DNA from: Planctomycetota bacterium
Lineage (GTDB): Bacteria; Planctomycetota; JACOTG01
Direction of reading: 5' to 3'
NCBI GenBank assembly: GCA_016178505.1
Contig: JACOTG010000057.1
Location: forward strand, 1-36,578
DNA length: 36,578 nt
In this document: positions 1 through 7,750 of the stretch, one piece after another
How positions within the stretch are numbered: position 1 is the first letter of the stretch
Layout: each line of letters begins with the position of its first letter
Translations under genes and position numbers: made by a program
The notes under the pieces: model-generated
Databases searched by the model: none
What the model saw: the letters and a program-made list of their open reading frames with translations, nothing else
What the model was told of the DNA's origin: nothing

Positions 1-423
1 GATGATCGGCTCCTCGGCGACGGGCGGTTCGATCCCCTGCTCCTTGAAGAACGCGAGGATGTCCTCGCGGCGATCCTCGACGGCTTCGAAACCCGTGTCG
101 CTGGTCGATCGGCGATAACGGTTGAACAGGGTGATCGCCTTCTGGAAGTAGTCGACCTTGCGCGAGTCGTCTGCAAACGCGCGCTCGAAGAACAGGATCC
201 CGAGGTAGACCGCATCCCTGTCTTCGCCATGTTCGGGCGCGCCGTAGTATTCCTCGAGCAGCCGGATCGCTTCCTCTTCGTCGATGAGGTCGTAGTCGTC
301 CTCTTCCTCGACGTATCGCGCCCAGATGTAATCGTTGACTTGCTTTACGCGTGCCTTCAGGTCTCCCTGGCCGCGTTCGACAAGGGTTTCGGTACTAATG
401 ATGACAACCTCCTCCGTGCTCAC
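1..423 (-). CDS. Partial soluble helical (TPR-like) protein, C-terminus outside the window
   Basis: The frame is open from the left edge to about 423 on the minus strand and gives 141 residues without a stop. The product is strongly acidic and helical, with no signal peptide or membrane segment. Stretches such as YLGILFFERAF and DYFQKAITLFNRY have the spacing of TPR helices, but I cannot assign a family. The start is uncertain. GTG at 423 is a conventional choice, but the only strong Shine-Dalgarno-like run (GGAGGAGG, 409-416) lies inside that frame and faces ATC/ATT codons. The frame is also open upstream to the stop codon of the preceding glycosyltransferase gene, with a possible TTG. The gene lies about 60 nt downstream of that gene on the same strand, so co-transcription is likely. 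Function unknown. Confidence 0.65.
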   Translation of the reverse strand, partial: MSTEEVVIISTETLVERGQGDLKARVKQVNDYIWARYVEEEDDYDLIDEEEAIRLLEEYYGAPEHGEDRDAVYLGILFFERAFADDSRKVDYFQKAITLFNRYRRSTSDTGFEAVEDRREDILAFFKEQGIEPPVAEEPII

Positions 424-483
424 GGTCTTGCCCACGGCGCGCAAAAACGCTTCGGGCCGATCCAAAAGCGCGCAGATAATAAC

Positions 484-2703
484 TCATCCGTTTTGCATCG
501 GTACTTTGTTTTCGGCGAAAATCCGACCTCGCGCAGGCCCTTCGATCACCGCGCGCGTCGCCTCGATCGCGACTTTGCGAAGCGCCTCGACCGAATCGAC
601 GCCGAGCTTCTCCGCCGCGAACCACGCACGAATCGACCGTCGCAGTCGCTCGAACGCGTCACGCACGTGTGCCGCATCGACGGGCCAATCGCTCCGCAGC
701 GCTTCGAGCGGAGGCGCGATCGACTTCGCATCCTGGATCTCCTTCGCGAAGAGAACGCGCCGCCGCTCGCGCCACTCTCCATCGGCAATCGGGGTGGTCG
801 ATCTCCAGAGCCGTCTTTCAAAAAATGGCGGCATCGGAGCGTCGGAAAGGCGAGCAACGATGCCGGCGACCTCGAGCTGATTCGACGAATCGAGGAACGC
901 TACCAGCGATCGCACGTCTTCCGCGTCGGCTGCCCCCGCGCGCGCGCGGCGCACGCGTGCGGCGAGCGCTTCGTCCCGATCGGCGATCGGAACGACAGCG
1001 GCCGGCTTTCGAGCGAGTTCCGCGTCGATGCGCGAATCGCGGATTCCGAAGCGAGTGGCGCACGCCAGCGTTGCAGCCGCGTCGATCTCTCGTCCGGCCG
1101 TGCGCTCGAGTGCGGACCGGTTGAGCCAGGGCGCCGCCGCGCCCGGCCACGCTTCAGCGGCTCGCGTGAACGATGCCTCCGCGTCTCGGTAATCTCCGTC
1201 GCCCGTGAGGCGCGAACCGCGAAGCCATTCGTCGAGCGAGAGGAGGCCGATCTCGTTCAGCGCCGGTCCGTACACACGGTTTTCCCCGGGAAAGCTCCCC
1301 GGTCCCACGTCGACTGCGGACTGGAAGCGAGCTCGAGCCTCGACCTGACGACCGTCGCGAAGCGCGCACTGGCCGAGGTTGTACTGCGCCCGCGCGCAAC
1401 GTGGCTCCGAGTCGGCCACGCTCCGCGAGAGGGTTTCGACGTCGCGGAAGACCTCGTTGTGCGCCCATGCTCGCGCCGATCCGACGCCGCTCAGGACGAC
1501 CACCTCTGCAGCAAGAACCGCCGGCCGCGCGGAGAGCAGTCGCTCCGCGGCGATGCCGGCGAGAAGCGCAATCCCCACCGACGGAAGATAGACATATCGC
1601 TCAGCGAACAGCTCGTGATGCGGCACGATCTGGAGCACCGGAAGCAACGCCACCACCACCCATCCCGCCGCAAACGCGATTCGTCGGTCGCGACGCGACG
1701 CCCACGCAACCGCGACGACGGCGGTCACGAGGATGAGGAGGGCGACGACGAATCGCAGCTCGAGTACGGACGACGAAATCGGGAACGCGTCGAAGTCGTA
1801 GTCCGCCCGAAGGCGCGCCGGAGCGACGAGCAACTCGGCGTATCTCGCGAGAAGCCGAGGAATCGTGAGCGCGTTCCTCAAGACGCTGCCACCGTGCCAA
1901 CGCCACGCGTCGGAGCCCGCGAGCGCGGAGATGCGGAAAACGAACACGGCGACGAGCCCGAGCGCGACGGATCCCAGGAGGAGCACGCTGGGCAGGATCC
2001 AGCCTCGCCGACGCCGGCGGCGATCCGAGGCGCCTTCGCGGCAGACGAGCACGAGCCCGAGCATCAGCAGCGGTAGGACGACGATGGTCTCCTTCACGAG
2101 GAAGCCAAGCACGAAGCCAACGACGACTCCGGCGAGAGCCCGTTTGCCGCCGTGCGCTTCGAATCGGTCGAAGGCCAGGAGGCTCGCGAGCGCGAAGATC
2201 GTGACGAGAACGTCCTTCCTCCCCGCGAGCGATGCGACGGCTTCGGAATGCACTGGGTGCACCGCAAACACGATCGCGGCAACGAGCGATGCGACGTCGC
2301 TTCGAAGCGCGCGACGCGCGAACGCGAAGACGAGAAGTGCGGCGATCGCGTGGTAGACGACGTTCGACACGTGAAATGCCGCCGGTCCCCCGCCGCCGAT
2401 CGCAAGATCGATCGCATAGGACGCATCGCGAAGTGCACGCGCCTGCGGCCAACCGCCCGAAGCGCCGAACAGCGCGAGGACGCCGGAAAGGGTCTTGATC
2501 TGCGGGTTGTTGACGATCAGCGGGAGGTCGTCGCCGACGAACCCGAGCGCGAACACGTTTGCGTATGGAACGACGGCAGCAACACTGACGAGTGCGACCG
2601 TCGCGGTGATCGGGAGTTGCCGCGTCTTACCACCGGCGGCGCGCCTCGCCGCAATCGACCGTGCGCCGCGACCCGGACGCGGCGGGCACGCTCCTGCGCT
2701 CAT
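484..2703 (-). CDS. TMTC-like multi-pass glycosyltransferase with C-terminal TPRs
   Basis: The 739-residue product is a probable polytopic membrane mannosyl/glycosyltransferase of the TMTC/PMT-like (GT-C) type. After a short basic N-terminus and first membrane helix (about residues 31-54) it has the acidic pair DD at 58-59. The family signature HPVHSEAVASLAGRKD follows at 149-164, and FAERYVYLPSVG at about 366-377. Eight or more hydrophobic segments are spread over residues 30-410. TPR-like repeats follow from about 435 to 545 (YNLGQCALRDGRQVEARARF). The last ~190 residues are not recognised. In animals TMTC proteins O-mannosylate extracellular proteins; bacterial relatives are mostly uncharacterised. 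I chose the ATG at 2703 because GGAGAGGG lies just before it. An in-frame start 14 codons upstream (2745) lacks this. Substrate unknown. Confidence 0.85.
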   Translation of the reverse strand: MSAGACPPRPGRGARSIAARRAAGGKTRQLPITATVALVSVAAVVPYANVFALGFVGDDLPLIVNNPQIKTLSGVLALFGASGGWPQARALRDASYAIDLAIGGGGPAAFHVSNVVYHAIAALLVFAFARRALRSDVASLVAAIVFAVHPVHSEAVASLAGRKDVLVTIFALASLLAFDRFEAHGGKRALAGVVVGFVLGFLVKETIVVLPLLMLGLVLVCREGASDRRRRRRGWILPSVLLLGSVALGLVAVFVFRISALAGSDAWRWHGGSVLRNALTIPRLLARYAELLVAPARLRADYDFDAFPISSSVLELRFVVALLILVTAVVAVAWASRRDRRIAFAAGWVVVALLPVLQIVPHHELFAERYVYLPSVGIALLAGIAAERLLSARPAVLAAEVVVLSGVGSARAWAHNEVFRDVETLSRSVADSEPRCARAQYNLGQCALRDGRQVEARARFQSAVDVGPGSFPGENRVYGPALNEIGLLSLDEWLRGSRLTGDGDYRDAEASFTRAAEAWPGAAAPWLNRSALERTAGREIDAAATLACATRFGIRDSRIDAELARKPAAVVPIADRDEALAARVRRARAGAADAEDVRSLVAFLDSSNQLEVAGIVARLSDAPMPPFFERRLWRSTTPIADGEWRERRRVLFAKEIQDAKSIAPPLEALRSDWPVDAAHVRDAFERLRRSIRAWFAAEKLGVDSVEALRKVAIEATRAVIEGPARGRIFAENKVPMQNG

Positions 2704-2758
2704 GTCGAGTCCCTCTCCGCCATGGAGTGCCGGCACTCCCCTCACGTCATCGAACCGT

Positions 2759-2822
2759 TCGTCGCAAAGTGAATCGTCGACTCGAGCCTACTCGAAGCCT
2801 TCGTCGCGAAGTGAATCGTCGA
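2759..2822. repeat. Pair of 22-nt direct repeats
   Basis: Two copies of tcgtcgcRaagtgaatcgtcga lie at 2759-2780 and 2801-2822, differing at one base, with a 42-nt period. The flanks continue the similarity (cgaaccg before the first copy and after the second). Role unknown; it could be a binding site array or a small local duplication. Confidence 0.7.
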
Positions 2823-2898
2823 ACCGACAACTCCTGCTGCTTTAGCGAGATCCTCGACGGTCCCCGCCTCCGCGACGAGCGGCGATCGTCCGCTCGCC

Positions 2899-2926
2899 TT
2901 GATTCCGAGGGATCGTGGGGTATGGT
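2899..2926 (+). promoter_or_regulatory. Candidate sigma-70-type promoter for the long leader
   Basis: TTGATT (2899-2904) and TATGGT (2921-2926) are separated by 16 nt. Each matches the consensus hexamer at four of six positions. Transcription would begin near 2933 and run into the terminator at 3151-3198 before reaching the secreted-protein operon. Prediction only. Confidence 0.35.
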
Positions 2927-3150
2927 TCTGCGCTCCGAGGCGGACCTCGCCGTCGGCCTCGCGCTCGCCGTCTCACGGCGAAACGAGACCGCGGCGCGGG
3001 CGCGCGCGGAGTGCCATTCATCGACGACGGAACGATCGGCGCGGCAGACGCGTCTTTGCGGATGCGCCAGCGTTCCTCTCGTCTACGCGGGCGTAGCCGG
3101 AAGGGGCGGCCGGTAACCGTGGACTAGAAGCTTCTCAACGAAGCACGCAA

Positions 3151-3198
3151 AGCCATTCACTCGGCCGGCAAACGGTTCGAATGGATGGCTCTTTTTTT
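3151..3198 (+). terminator. Leader terminator with a mutually exclusive anti-terminator helix
   Basis: The outer arms AGCCATTC (3151-3158) and GGATGGCT (3183-3190) form an 8-bp stem with one G-U pair. A small inner GCCG/CGGT helix sits on top, and eight Ts follow immediately. Nothing annotated upstream on this strand needs a terminator here. CCGGCAAA (3165-3172) can also pair perfectly with TTTGCCGG (3197-3204). That alternative consumes part of the U-tract and the inner stem, so the two folds exclude each other. This is the classic layout of an attenuator or riboswitch expression platform, placed 90 nt before the ATG at 3287. Confidence 0.6.
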
Positions 3199-3286
3199 TG
3201 CCGGAGGTTTGGTCTTGCGCGTCGCTCCGGATCGGTTTGGCTCGAGGGCTCGAGTCACGTTCGTTCGACACTTGGGGAGGGAATCA

Positions 3287-3847
3287 ATGGTCCGCACATC
3301 TCGGAAACGCCTTCTTTCGATCCCGTTCGCGGCGGTGATCGCGCTCACGGCAGGATTGGCGCCGCCGACGGCGAGCTTCGCGACCACGTCGCCGACCGTG
3401 TCAGCGGCCGAGAGCCTTGTCGATCTGGTGCGCGGCGCCGACACGGTGGTCCTCGCGTCGGTTTCCGACAAGCAGGCCCGATGGGAAGGCAAGCGGATCG
3501 TCACCGAGTACCGCGTCGCCGTGCAGCGGACGCTCAAGGGCAACGATGCGAGCACTCACACCATCGTCGAGCCTGGCGGCGAAGTTCAGGAGCCGTTCCC
3601 GGTCGCCATGCGGATCGAAGGCGTTCCGGATCTCCAGCCGGGCAGCGACGTCGTTCTCTTCCTGAAGCACAACGCCGACGGGACCGCGTTCATCTACGCG
3701 CTCTCGCAGGGCGCCATCATCGTCAAGTCGGAGGAAAAGCCGCGGGCACACTTCGTCGTTCGCGGTGGTCATCGAGTCCAGCTCGACGTCTTTCTCCATG
3801 ACGTCGACGAGGCCGTGCGCACCAGCGTCACGCACGAACGGCGCTGA
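3287..3847 (+). CDS. Exported protein of unknown function
   Basis: The 186-residue product starts with a Sec-type signal peptide (basic MVRTSRKR, hydrophobic core to about residue 25, likely cleavage after the A-S-F-A region). The mature part is a single, probably beta-rich domain with no Cys. Phrases such as DTVVLASVSDKQARWEGKRI, YRVAVQRTLKG and PGSDVVLFLKH resemble small secreted beta-domain proteins in which a transcript-derived phrase like 'TEYRVxVxRTLKG' recurs, but I cannot name the family. The start is set by GGGGAGGGA at 3274-3282, six nt before the ATG. A longer in-frame ATG at 3185 would place the terminator U-tract inside the gene and bury the signal peptide. The metalloprotease gene follows after 63 nt on the same strand, so the two probably form one transcription unit. 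Confidence 0.75.
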   Translation: MVRTSRKRLLSIPFAAVIALTAGLAPPTASFATTSPTVSAAESLVDLVRGADTVVLASVSDKQARWEGKRIVTEYRVAVQRTLKGNDASTHTIVEPGGEVQEPFPVAMRIEGVPDLQPGSDVVLFLKHNADGTAFIYALSQGAIIVKSEEKPRAHFVVRGGHRVQLDVFLHDVDEAVRTSVTHERR

Positions 3848-3910
3848 AACGTGGCCGGCCGTTCCCTTCGGAATCCCATGCAAACCCACATTTCAATCGG
3901 GAGGGACTCG

Positions 3911-6900
3911 ATGGCACGACTCGGAATGCTCCTCGCGGTGACCGTTTCGGCGCTCGTCCTCGCGATCTCGCCGGCACCCGCGCTCGCGGGCGGCAACTCG
4001 GAAACTCTTACTCGAAACGCGACGAAGATCTCCTCGAGCCGGTGGGACTCGCACGCAATGCCGGTATCGTGGTTGATCAACGACCAGGGTGTCGCCAACA
4101 ACACGAACAACGGGAACGCGACGAACGTTTCGCGCGATCAAGCGGTCGCGTCGTTGAAGGCCGCATTCGACACGTGGCAATCCGTTTCGACATCGTCGAT
4201 CGCGTTCACATACGCGGGCCTGACGTCCGAGGGACAAATGGGCCTCGACGGCGAGAACGTCGTCACATGGACGGACCCGGTTGCGTCCGGCTCCGGCATC
4301 GCCGCGCTGACGGTGGTCTTCTCGCTCACGGCTGAACTCACTGTTGGACCTTCGAATCGCGACCTCAACCTCGACGGACAAATCGACTTGTCGCCGGCGC
4401 TCTACCCCGATGGAACGGTGCTGCGCGCAGGCACGATCATCGACTCGGACATCGCGTTCAACGCATCGCAGTTCGACTGGGTGACGACCCCGATCACGGC
4501 TTCGCGCGTGGTGGACATTCAAGCCATCGCCGTACACGAAATCGGCCACTTCCATGGACTGTCGCATTCGTCGCTCGGGGATCCGAACCCGACGATGTTC
4601 CCCTTCTTCACGACGACCACCGAATGCGAGCATGCGATGCGCACGCTCGAGGCCGACGACGTCGCGTCGACGAGCCGTTGCTATCCCGAAGGGAACTTCG
4701 CCAATTCGTTCGGCGCCATCGAAGGGCGCGTCTACCTCGGAGGAGCCGATGGGACGCCGGCCGACGGAGTCGGCGTTTACGCGGTGAACGCCGAAACGAT
4801 GAAGCCGGTCGTCGAGGTCTTCTCGGTCTCTCGCTTCACGGACAGCTCGCGCTTGCCGGGGTCGTTCAAGATCGACGGACTCCCACCGGGGCGGTATCTC
4901 GTGGGCGCGCGCTACTTCGACGGCGCCGATGAGCGCGGCCTCTTCACGAACCTCTACAACGTGACGATCGGACGCTCGAACGTCTGCAATGGGAATGCGT
5001 TCTCGTCCGACTTCTTCGGGCTGAATTTCGCGCCGCGTCCGCAATGGGCGAACGGCGAGGAGTCGGTTGCCGACGATCTCTCGCCGGCGTCCGTCTTCGA
5101 AGTCGGCGCCGGCTCGTCGGTCAGCGGCCTCCGGCTCGTCGTCAACACGTCGCCGCCGCCGCGCGCATTGGGCTACACTCCCCTCAACCTGGGAAGAGCC
5201 GATTCGAAGCCGGTGTTCTTCTCTTCCGGCTTTTCCTTCTCGTTCTTCGACACGACTTACGACCGCGTGTACGTCGGGTCGAACGGTTACCTGACGTTCG
5301 GCGGTACGGACACGAACGCGACCGAGAACGTCCCCGCGTTCCTGGGCCCGCTCCCACGGATTGCAGCACTCTTCGACAACCTCAATCCGATTGCGGACGG
5401 AGTCGATGGCACCGTCGACGCGTTCCTGAGACAGACCAGCGACGAGTTGGACATCCTCTACTCGGGCGTGCCTGAGTCCGTCTCCTGCCCGTCCAACACG
5501 TTCGAGATTCGGTTGCGGCACGACGGTTCCATCACGATCGAGTACGACTACCTTCGATCGCTCGATGCGATCGCCGGCATCACGCCCGGCGGATCGTCGC
5601 CGGCGTCGCACGTGCTCGACTTCACGTCCGCGCTGACCTACCACGGCGCCCGCAACGAAGCGATCTACGAAGCCTTCACCGGCCCATTGTCGTCGCCGCC
5701 CCACTGCGTCGATCTTGGCGCCTGCACGCTTCGCTTCACCCCGAACGCGAACCACGGCTACGACCTCGACGTCACGCGACCGGGTTCGACCACCGGAACC
5801 GCACTGGAAGTTCGAAGTGTCGATCCTTCGAGCGGTCCCGAGGCTGGAGGCCAGCGCGTCACCGTCCGAGGCGTCGGATTCGGCATCGACGCCGTCGTGA
5901 CATTCGGCGGCTCGATGGCGACCACGTTCGCGGTCGTCGACGCCGGGACGATTCGATGCAAGACGCCGCCCGGCACGGGGACGGTCGACGTGACGGTCTC
6001 GAGCGGCGGGAACACCGATTCGCTCGTCAATGGCTACCGATACGTTCCGCCGCCCGCGCTGTCCTCGGTGGCACCGCCGATCGGTCCCGAATCCGGAGGC
6101 ACGCGCGTCACGATCAGCGGTCGTCACCTGCACGACGTCACCGTCGTACGATTCGGCAGCTCGCGCCTCGACGACATGGCGATCGTCGATGATTCGACCA
6201 TCACCGGTGCCACGCCGCCTGGAACGGGCACCGTAGCCGTGTCCGCTGAATCCGCCGGAGGAGCGACCAGCCTTCCGAGCGCCTTCACGTACAACCCGCC
6301 GCCGGCGCTCACCGGGCTCACGCCGACGAATGGACCCGAGCGCGGCGGCAATCACGTCACGCTCGTCGGCCGCAATTTCACGAGGACCGCGGACACGCGC
6401 GTCTTCTTCGGCGACCACGAAGCGACCTCGGTCAACGTGACGTCGCCGACGTCGATCGACGTCGACGCGCCGGCCGGACGCGGAATCGTCAACGTCCGCG
6501 TGGACGAGTCCTTCGGCTCATCGACGCTGCGCAACGCTTACACGTACAACCCGCCGCCGACGCTTGCGTCCGTGTCGCCCGCGAGCGGCCCGGAACCGGG
6601 CGGTACCTCCGTCACGATCCGCGGCACGAACTTCACGCGGACCGAGGACACGCGCGTCGCATTCGGCGAGACGCTCGGTCTCAATCTCGTCGTGCGGGAT
6701 TCGACGACGATCACCGCGCAAACGCCTCCGGGTACAGGCATCGTCGACGTGAGAGTCACGAACTCGAACGGCGACGCCAGTCGCTCGCATGCGTTCACGT
6801 ACCTGCCGCCGCCGTCGCTTGCGTCCTTGAGTCCGACGATGGGCCCGACCTCTGGGGGCACGGCCGTCACGCTTCACGGCACGCACTTCTCGCCGGCGGA

Positions 6901-7552
6901 CGCCACGACCGTGCAGTTCGGTGGCGTGTCGGCAACAGAAGTCCATGTCCTCGGCCCCGAGACGATCACTTGCATCACGCCTGCCGGCACCGGTTCGGTC
7001 GACGTGTCGGTCGCCAATTCGAACGGCAGATCGACCCTTGCGAGCGTCTACACGTACACGAACCCGCAAGACATCGCGTGCCGCCGCGGCAACGTCAATG
7101 AACATGGAGACGGCGGAATCGTGGACGTGCTCTTCGTGAACGGTAGCGCAGGCGGCGACATGCGCGAAGTTCGCGTCGGGCGCCACGACTCGATCACGGT
7201 GACGATGGCGGCGACGCCGAACGTGTTGCGGTCTCGCTTCTGTGCGTACATCTGGCGCGGCCGACCGACCGGGAGCAGCGCCGCGACGCAGCCTTTCAAT
7301 CTCGGTGACATGTGCATGCCGACGCCGCTGAACGACGAGTCGCCGCAGCCGATGGGGATCCTCAACAACCTCGGCTACACGCGACTGCTCGGTCGTTCGA
7401 CGATGTCGTCGGAGCCCGCCCCGTCGACGCTGTTCAGCCTGCCGACCGGCACGCACGGCCGTTCGCAGTTCTTCGTCCAAGCATTCATCGAGGATCCGAC
7501 CGCGCCGACGGGCCTGAGCATCACCAACGGCATCCAAGTCTTGACCGACTGA
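3911..7552 (+). CDS. Secreted matrixin-like zinc metalloprotease with five IPT/TIG repeats
   Basis: The 1213-residue product has a Sec signal peptide (residues 1-26, ending PALA). A zinc protease domain follows with HEIGHFHGLSH at 209-219, which is the HExxHxxGxxH motif of metzincins. PTMFPF follows shortly after and fits the Met-turn. Next come a carboxypeptidase-regulatory-like beta sandwich (about 270-340) and a region resembling extracellular NIDO-type domains (about 417-577, with YVGSNGYLTFGG). Five IPT/TIG repeats occupy about 635-1050, each opening with a PxxGPExGG-like phrase. The last ~155 residues (from CRRGNVNEHGDGG) form a Cys-containing module whose DVLFVNGSAGG phrase recurs at the ends of large secreted proteins. 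Start: ATG at 3911 after GGGAGGGA. Likely role is extracellular protein degradation or surface adhesion; the substrate is unknown. Confidence 0.85.
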   Translation: MARLGMLLAVTVSALVLAISPAPALAGGNSETLTRNATKISSSRWDSHAMPVSWLINDQGVANNTNNGNATNVSRDQAVASLKAAFDTWQSVSTSSIAFTYAGLTSEGQMGLDGENVVTWTDPVASGSGIAALTVVFSLTAELTVGPSNRDLNLDGQIDLSPALYPDGTVLRAGTIIDSDIAFNASQFDWVTTPITASRVVDIQAIAVHEIGHFHGLSHSSLGDPNPTMFPFFTTTTECEHAMRTLEADDVASTSRCYPEGNFANSFGAIEGRVYLGGADGTPADGVGVYAVNAETMKPVVEVFSVSRFTDSSRLPGSFKIDGLPPGRYLVGARYFDGADERGLFTNLYNVTIGRSNVCNGNAFSSDFFGLNFAPRPQWANGEESVADDLSPASVFEVGAGSSVSGLRLVVNTSPPPRALGYTPLNLGRADSKPVFFSSGFSFSFFDTTYDRVYVGSNGYLTFGGTDTNATENVPAFLGPLPRIAALFDNLNPIADGVDGTVDAFLRQTSDELDILYSGVPESVSCPSNTFEIRLRHDGSITIEYDYLRSLDAIAGITPGGSSPASHVLDFTSALTYHGARNEAIYEAFTGPLSSPPHCVDLGACTLRFTPNANHGYDLDVTRPGSTTGTALEVRSVDPSSGPEAGGQRVTVRGVGFGIDAVVTFGGSMATTFAVVDAGTIRCKTPPGTGTVDVTVSSGGNTDSLVNGYRYVPPPALSSVAPPIGPESGGTRVTISGRHLHDVTVVRFGSSRLDDMAIVDDSTITGATPPGTGTVAVSAESAGGATSLPSAFTYNPPPALTGLTPTNGPERGGNHVTLVGRNFTRTADTRVFFGDHEATSVNVTSPTSIDVDAPAGRGIVNVRVDESFGSSTLRNAYTYNPPPTLASVSPASGPEPGGTSVTIRGTNFTRTEDTRVAFGETLGLNLVVRDSTTITAQTPPGTGIVDVRVTNSNGDASRSHAFTYLPPPSLASLSPTMGPTSGGTAVTLHGTHFSPADATTVQFGGVSATEVHVLGPETITCITPAGTGSVDVSVANSNGRSTLASVYTYTNPQDIACRRGNVNEHGDGGIVDVLFVNGSAGGDMREVRVGRHDSITVTMAATPNVLRSRFCAYIWRGRPTGSSAATQPFNLGDMCMPTPLNDESPQPMGILNNLGYTRLLGRSTMSSEPAPSTLFSLPTGTHGRSQFFVQAFIEDPTAPTGLSITNGIQVLTD

Positions 7553-7574
7553 TACCCCACGTCGACGAACGTTG

Positions 7575-7616
7575 GAGCGGCCGGCGGGCCTCGTTCCGCC
7601 GACCGCTCTTTTTTTT
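7575..7616 (+). terminator. Rho-independent terminator of the metalloprotease operon
   Basis: A 13-position stem (7575-7587 with 7596-7608, one C-A mismatch) with an 8-nt loop is followed by eight Ts. It lies 22 nt after the metalloprotease stop codon. Confidence 0.9.
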
Positions 7617-7642
7617 GTGCACGCGTTCGCCGCACAATTCTG

Positions 7643-7672
7643 TTGGAGCGACCCCCTCGCGCAACCTAGAAT
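7643..7672 (+). promoter_or_regulatory. Candidate carB promoter
   Basis: TTGGAG (7643-7648) and TAGAAT (7667-7672) are 18 nt apart, about 80 nt before the carB start. The -10 hexamer is the same as at several other promoters in this window; the -35 is weak. Confidence 0.4.
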
Positions 7673-7750
7673 CGCTCGATTTTTAGATCCAATCCGGGGC
7701 GCGAAGAGAGCCCTACGTGAGCGTGGTGCGCGGTACTGGGGAGACAGTGC

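Larger units (their letters stand above)
2704..3286. other. Long intergenic region with no supported protein gene
   Basis: This 583-base stretch separates a minus-strand gene from a plus-strand operon. It holds a pair of 22-nt direct repeats (2759-2822), a candidate plus-strand promoter (2899-2926), and a strong intrinsic terminator with a competing helix (3151-3204) about 90 nt before the first start codon. Open frames here are arginine-rich, overlap each other and lack ribosome binding sites, so I do not call a protein. The simplest reading is a long 5' leader or a small RNA of roughly 265 nt. Confidence 0.5.

Noticed and set aside
229-2076. 615-residue plus-strand open frame
   Set aside because: Antisense to the TMTC-like gene, which has the family signatures.
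2661-3116. Plus-strand protein gene upstream of the secreted-protein operon
   Set aside because: Arg-rich, no ribosome site, overlaps the start of the glycosyltransferase gene on the other strand. The terminator after it is better explained by a leader RNA.
3121-3190. GEMM-I (cyclic di-GMP) riboswitch
   Set aside because: ACGCAAAGCC is present, but the conserved GCAAACC, the GNRA-capped stem and the second stem of the class are not found. I keep it only as a hint in the leader finding.
3893-6418. 841-residue minus-strand open frame opposite the metalloprotease
   Set aside because: Arg/Asp-rich composition with no domain; it is the usual antisense frame of a GC-rich gene.
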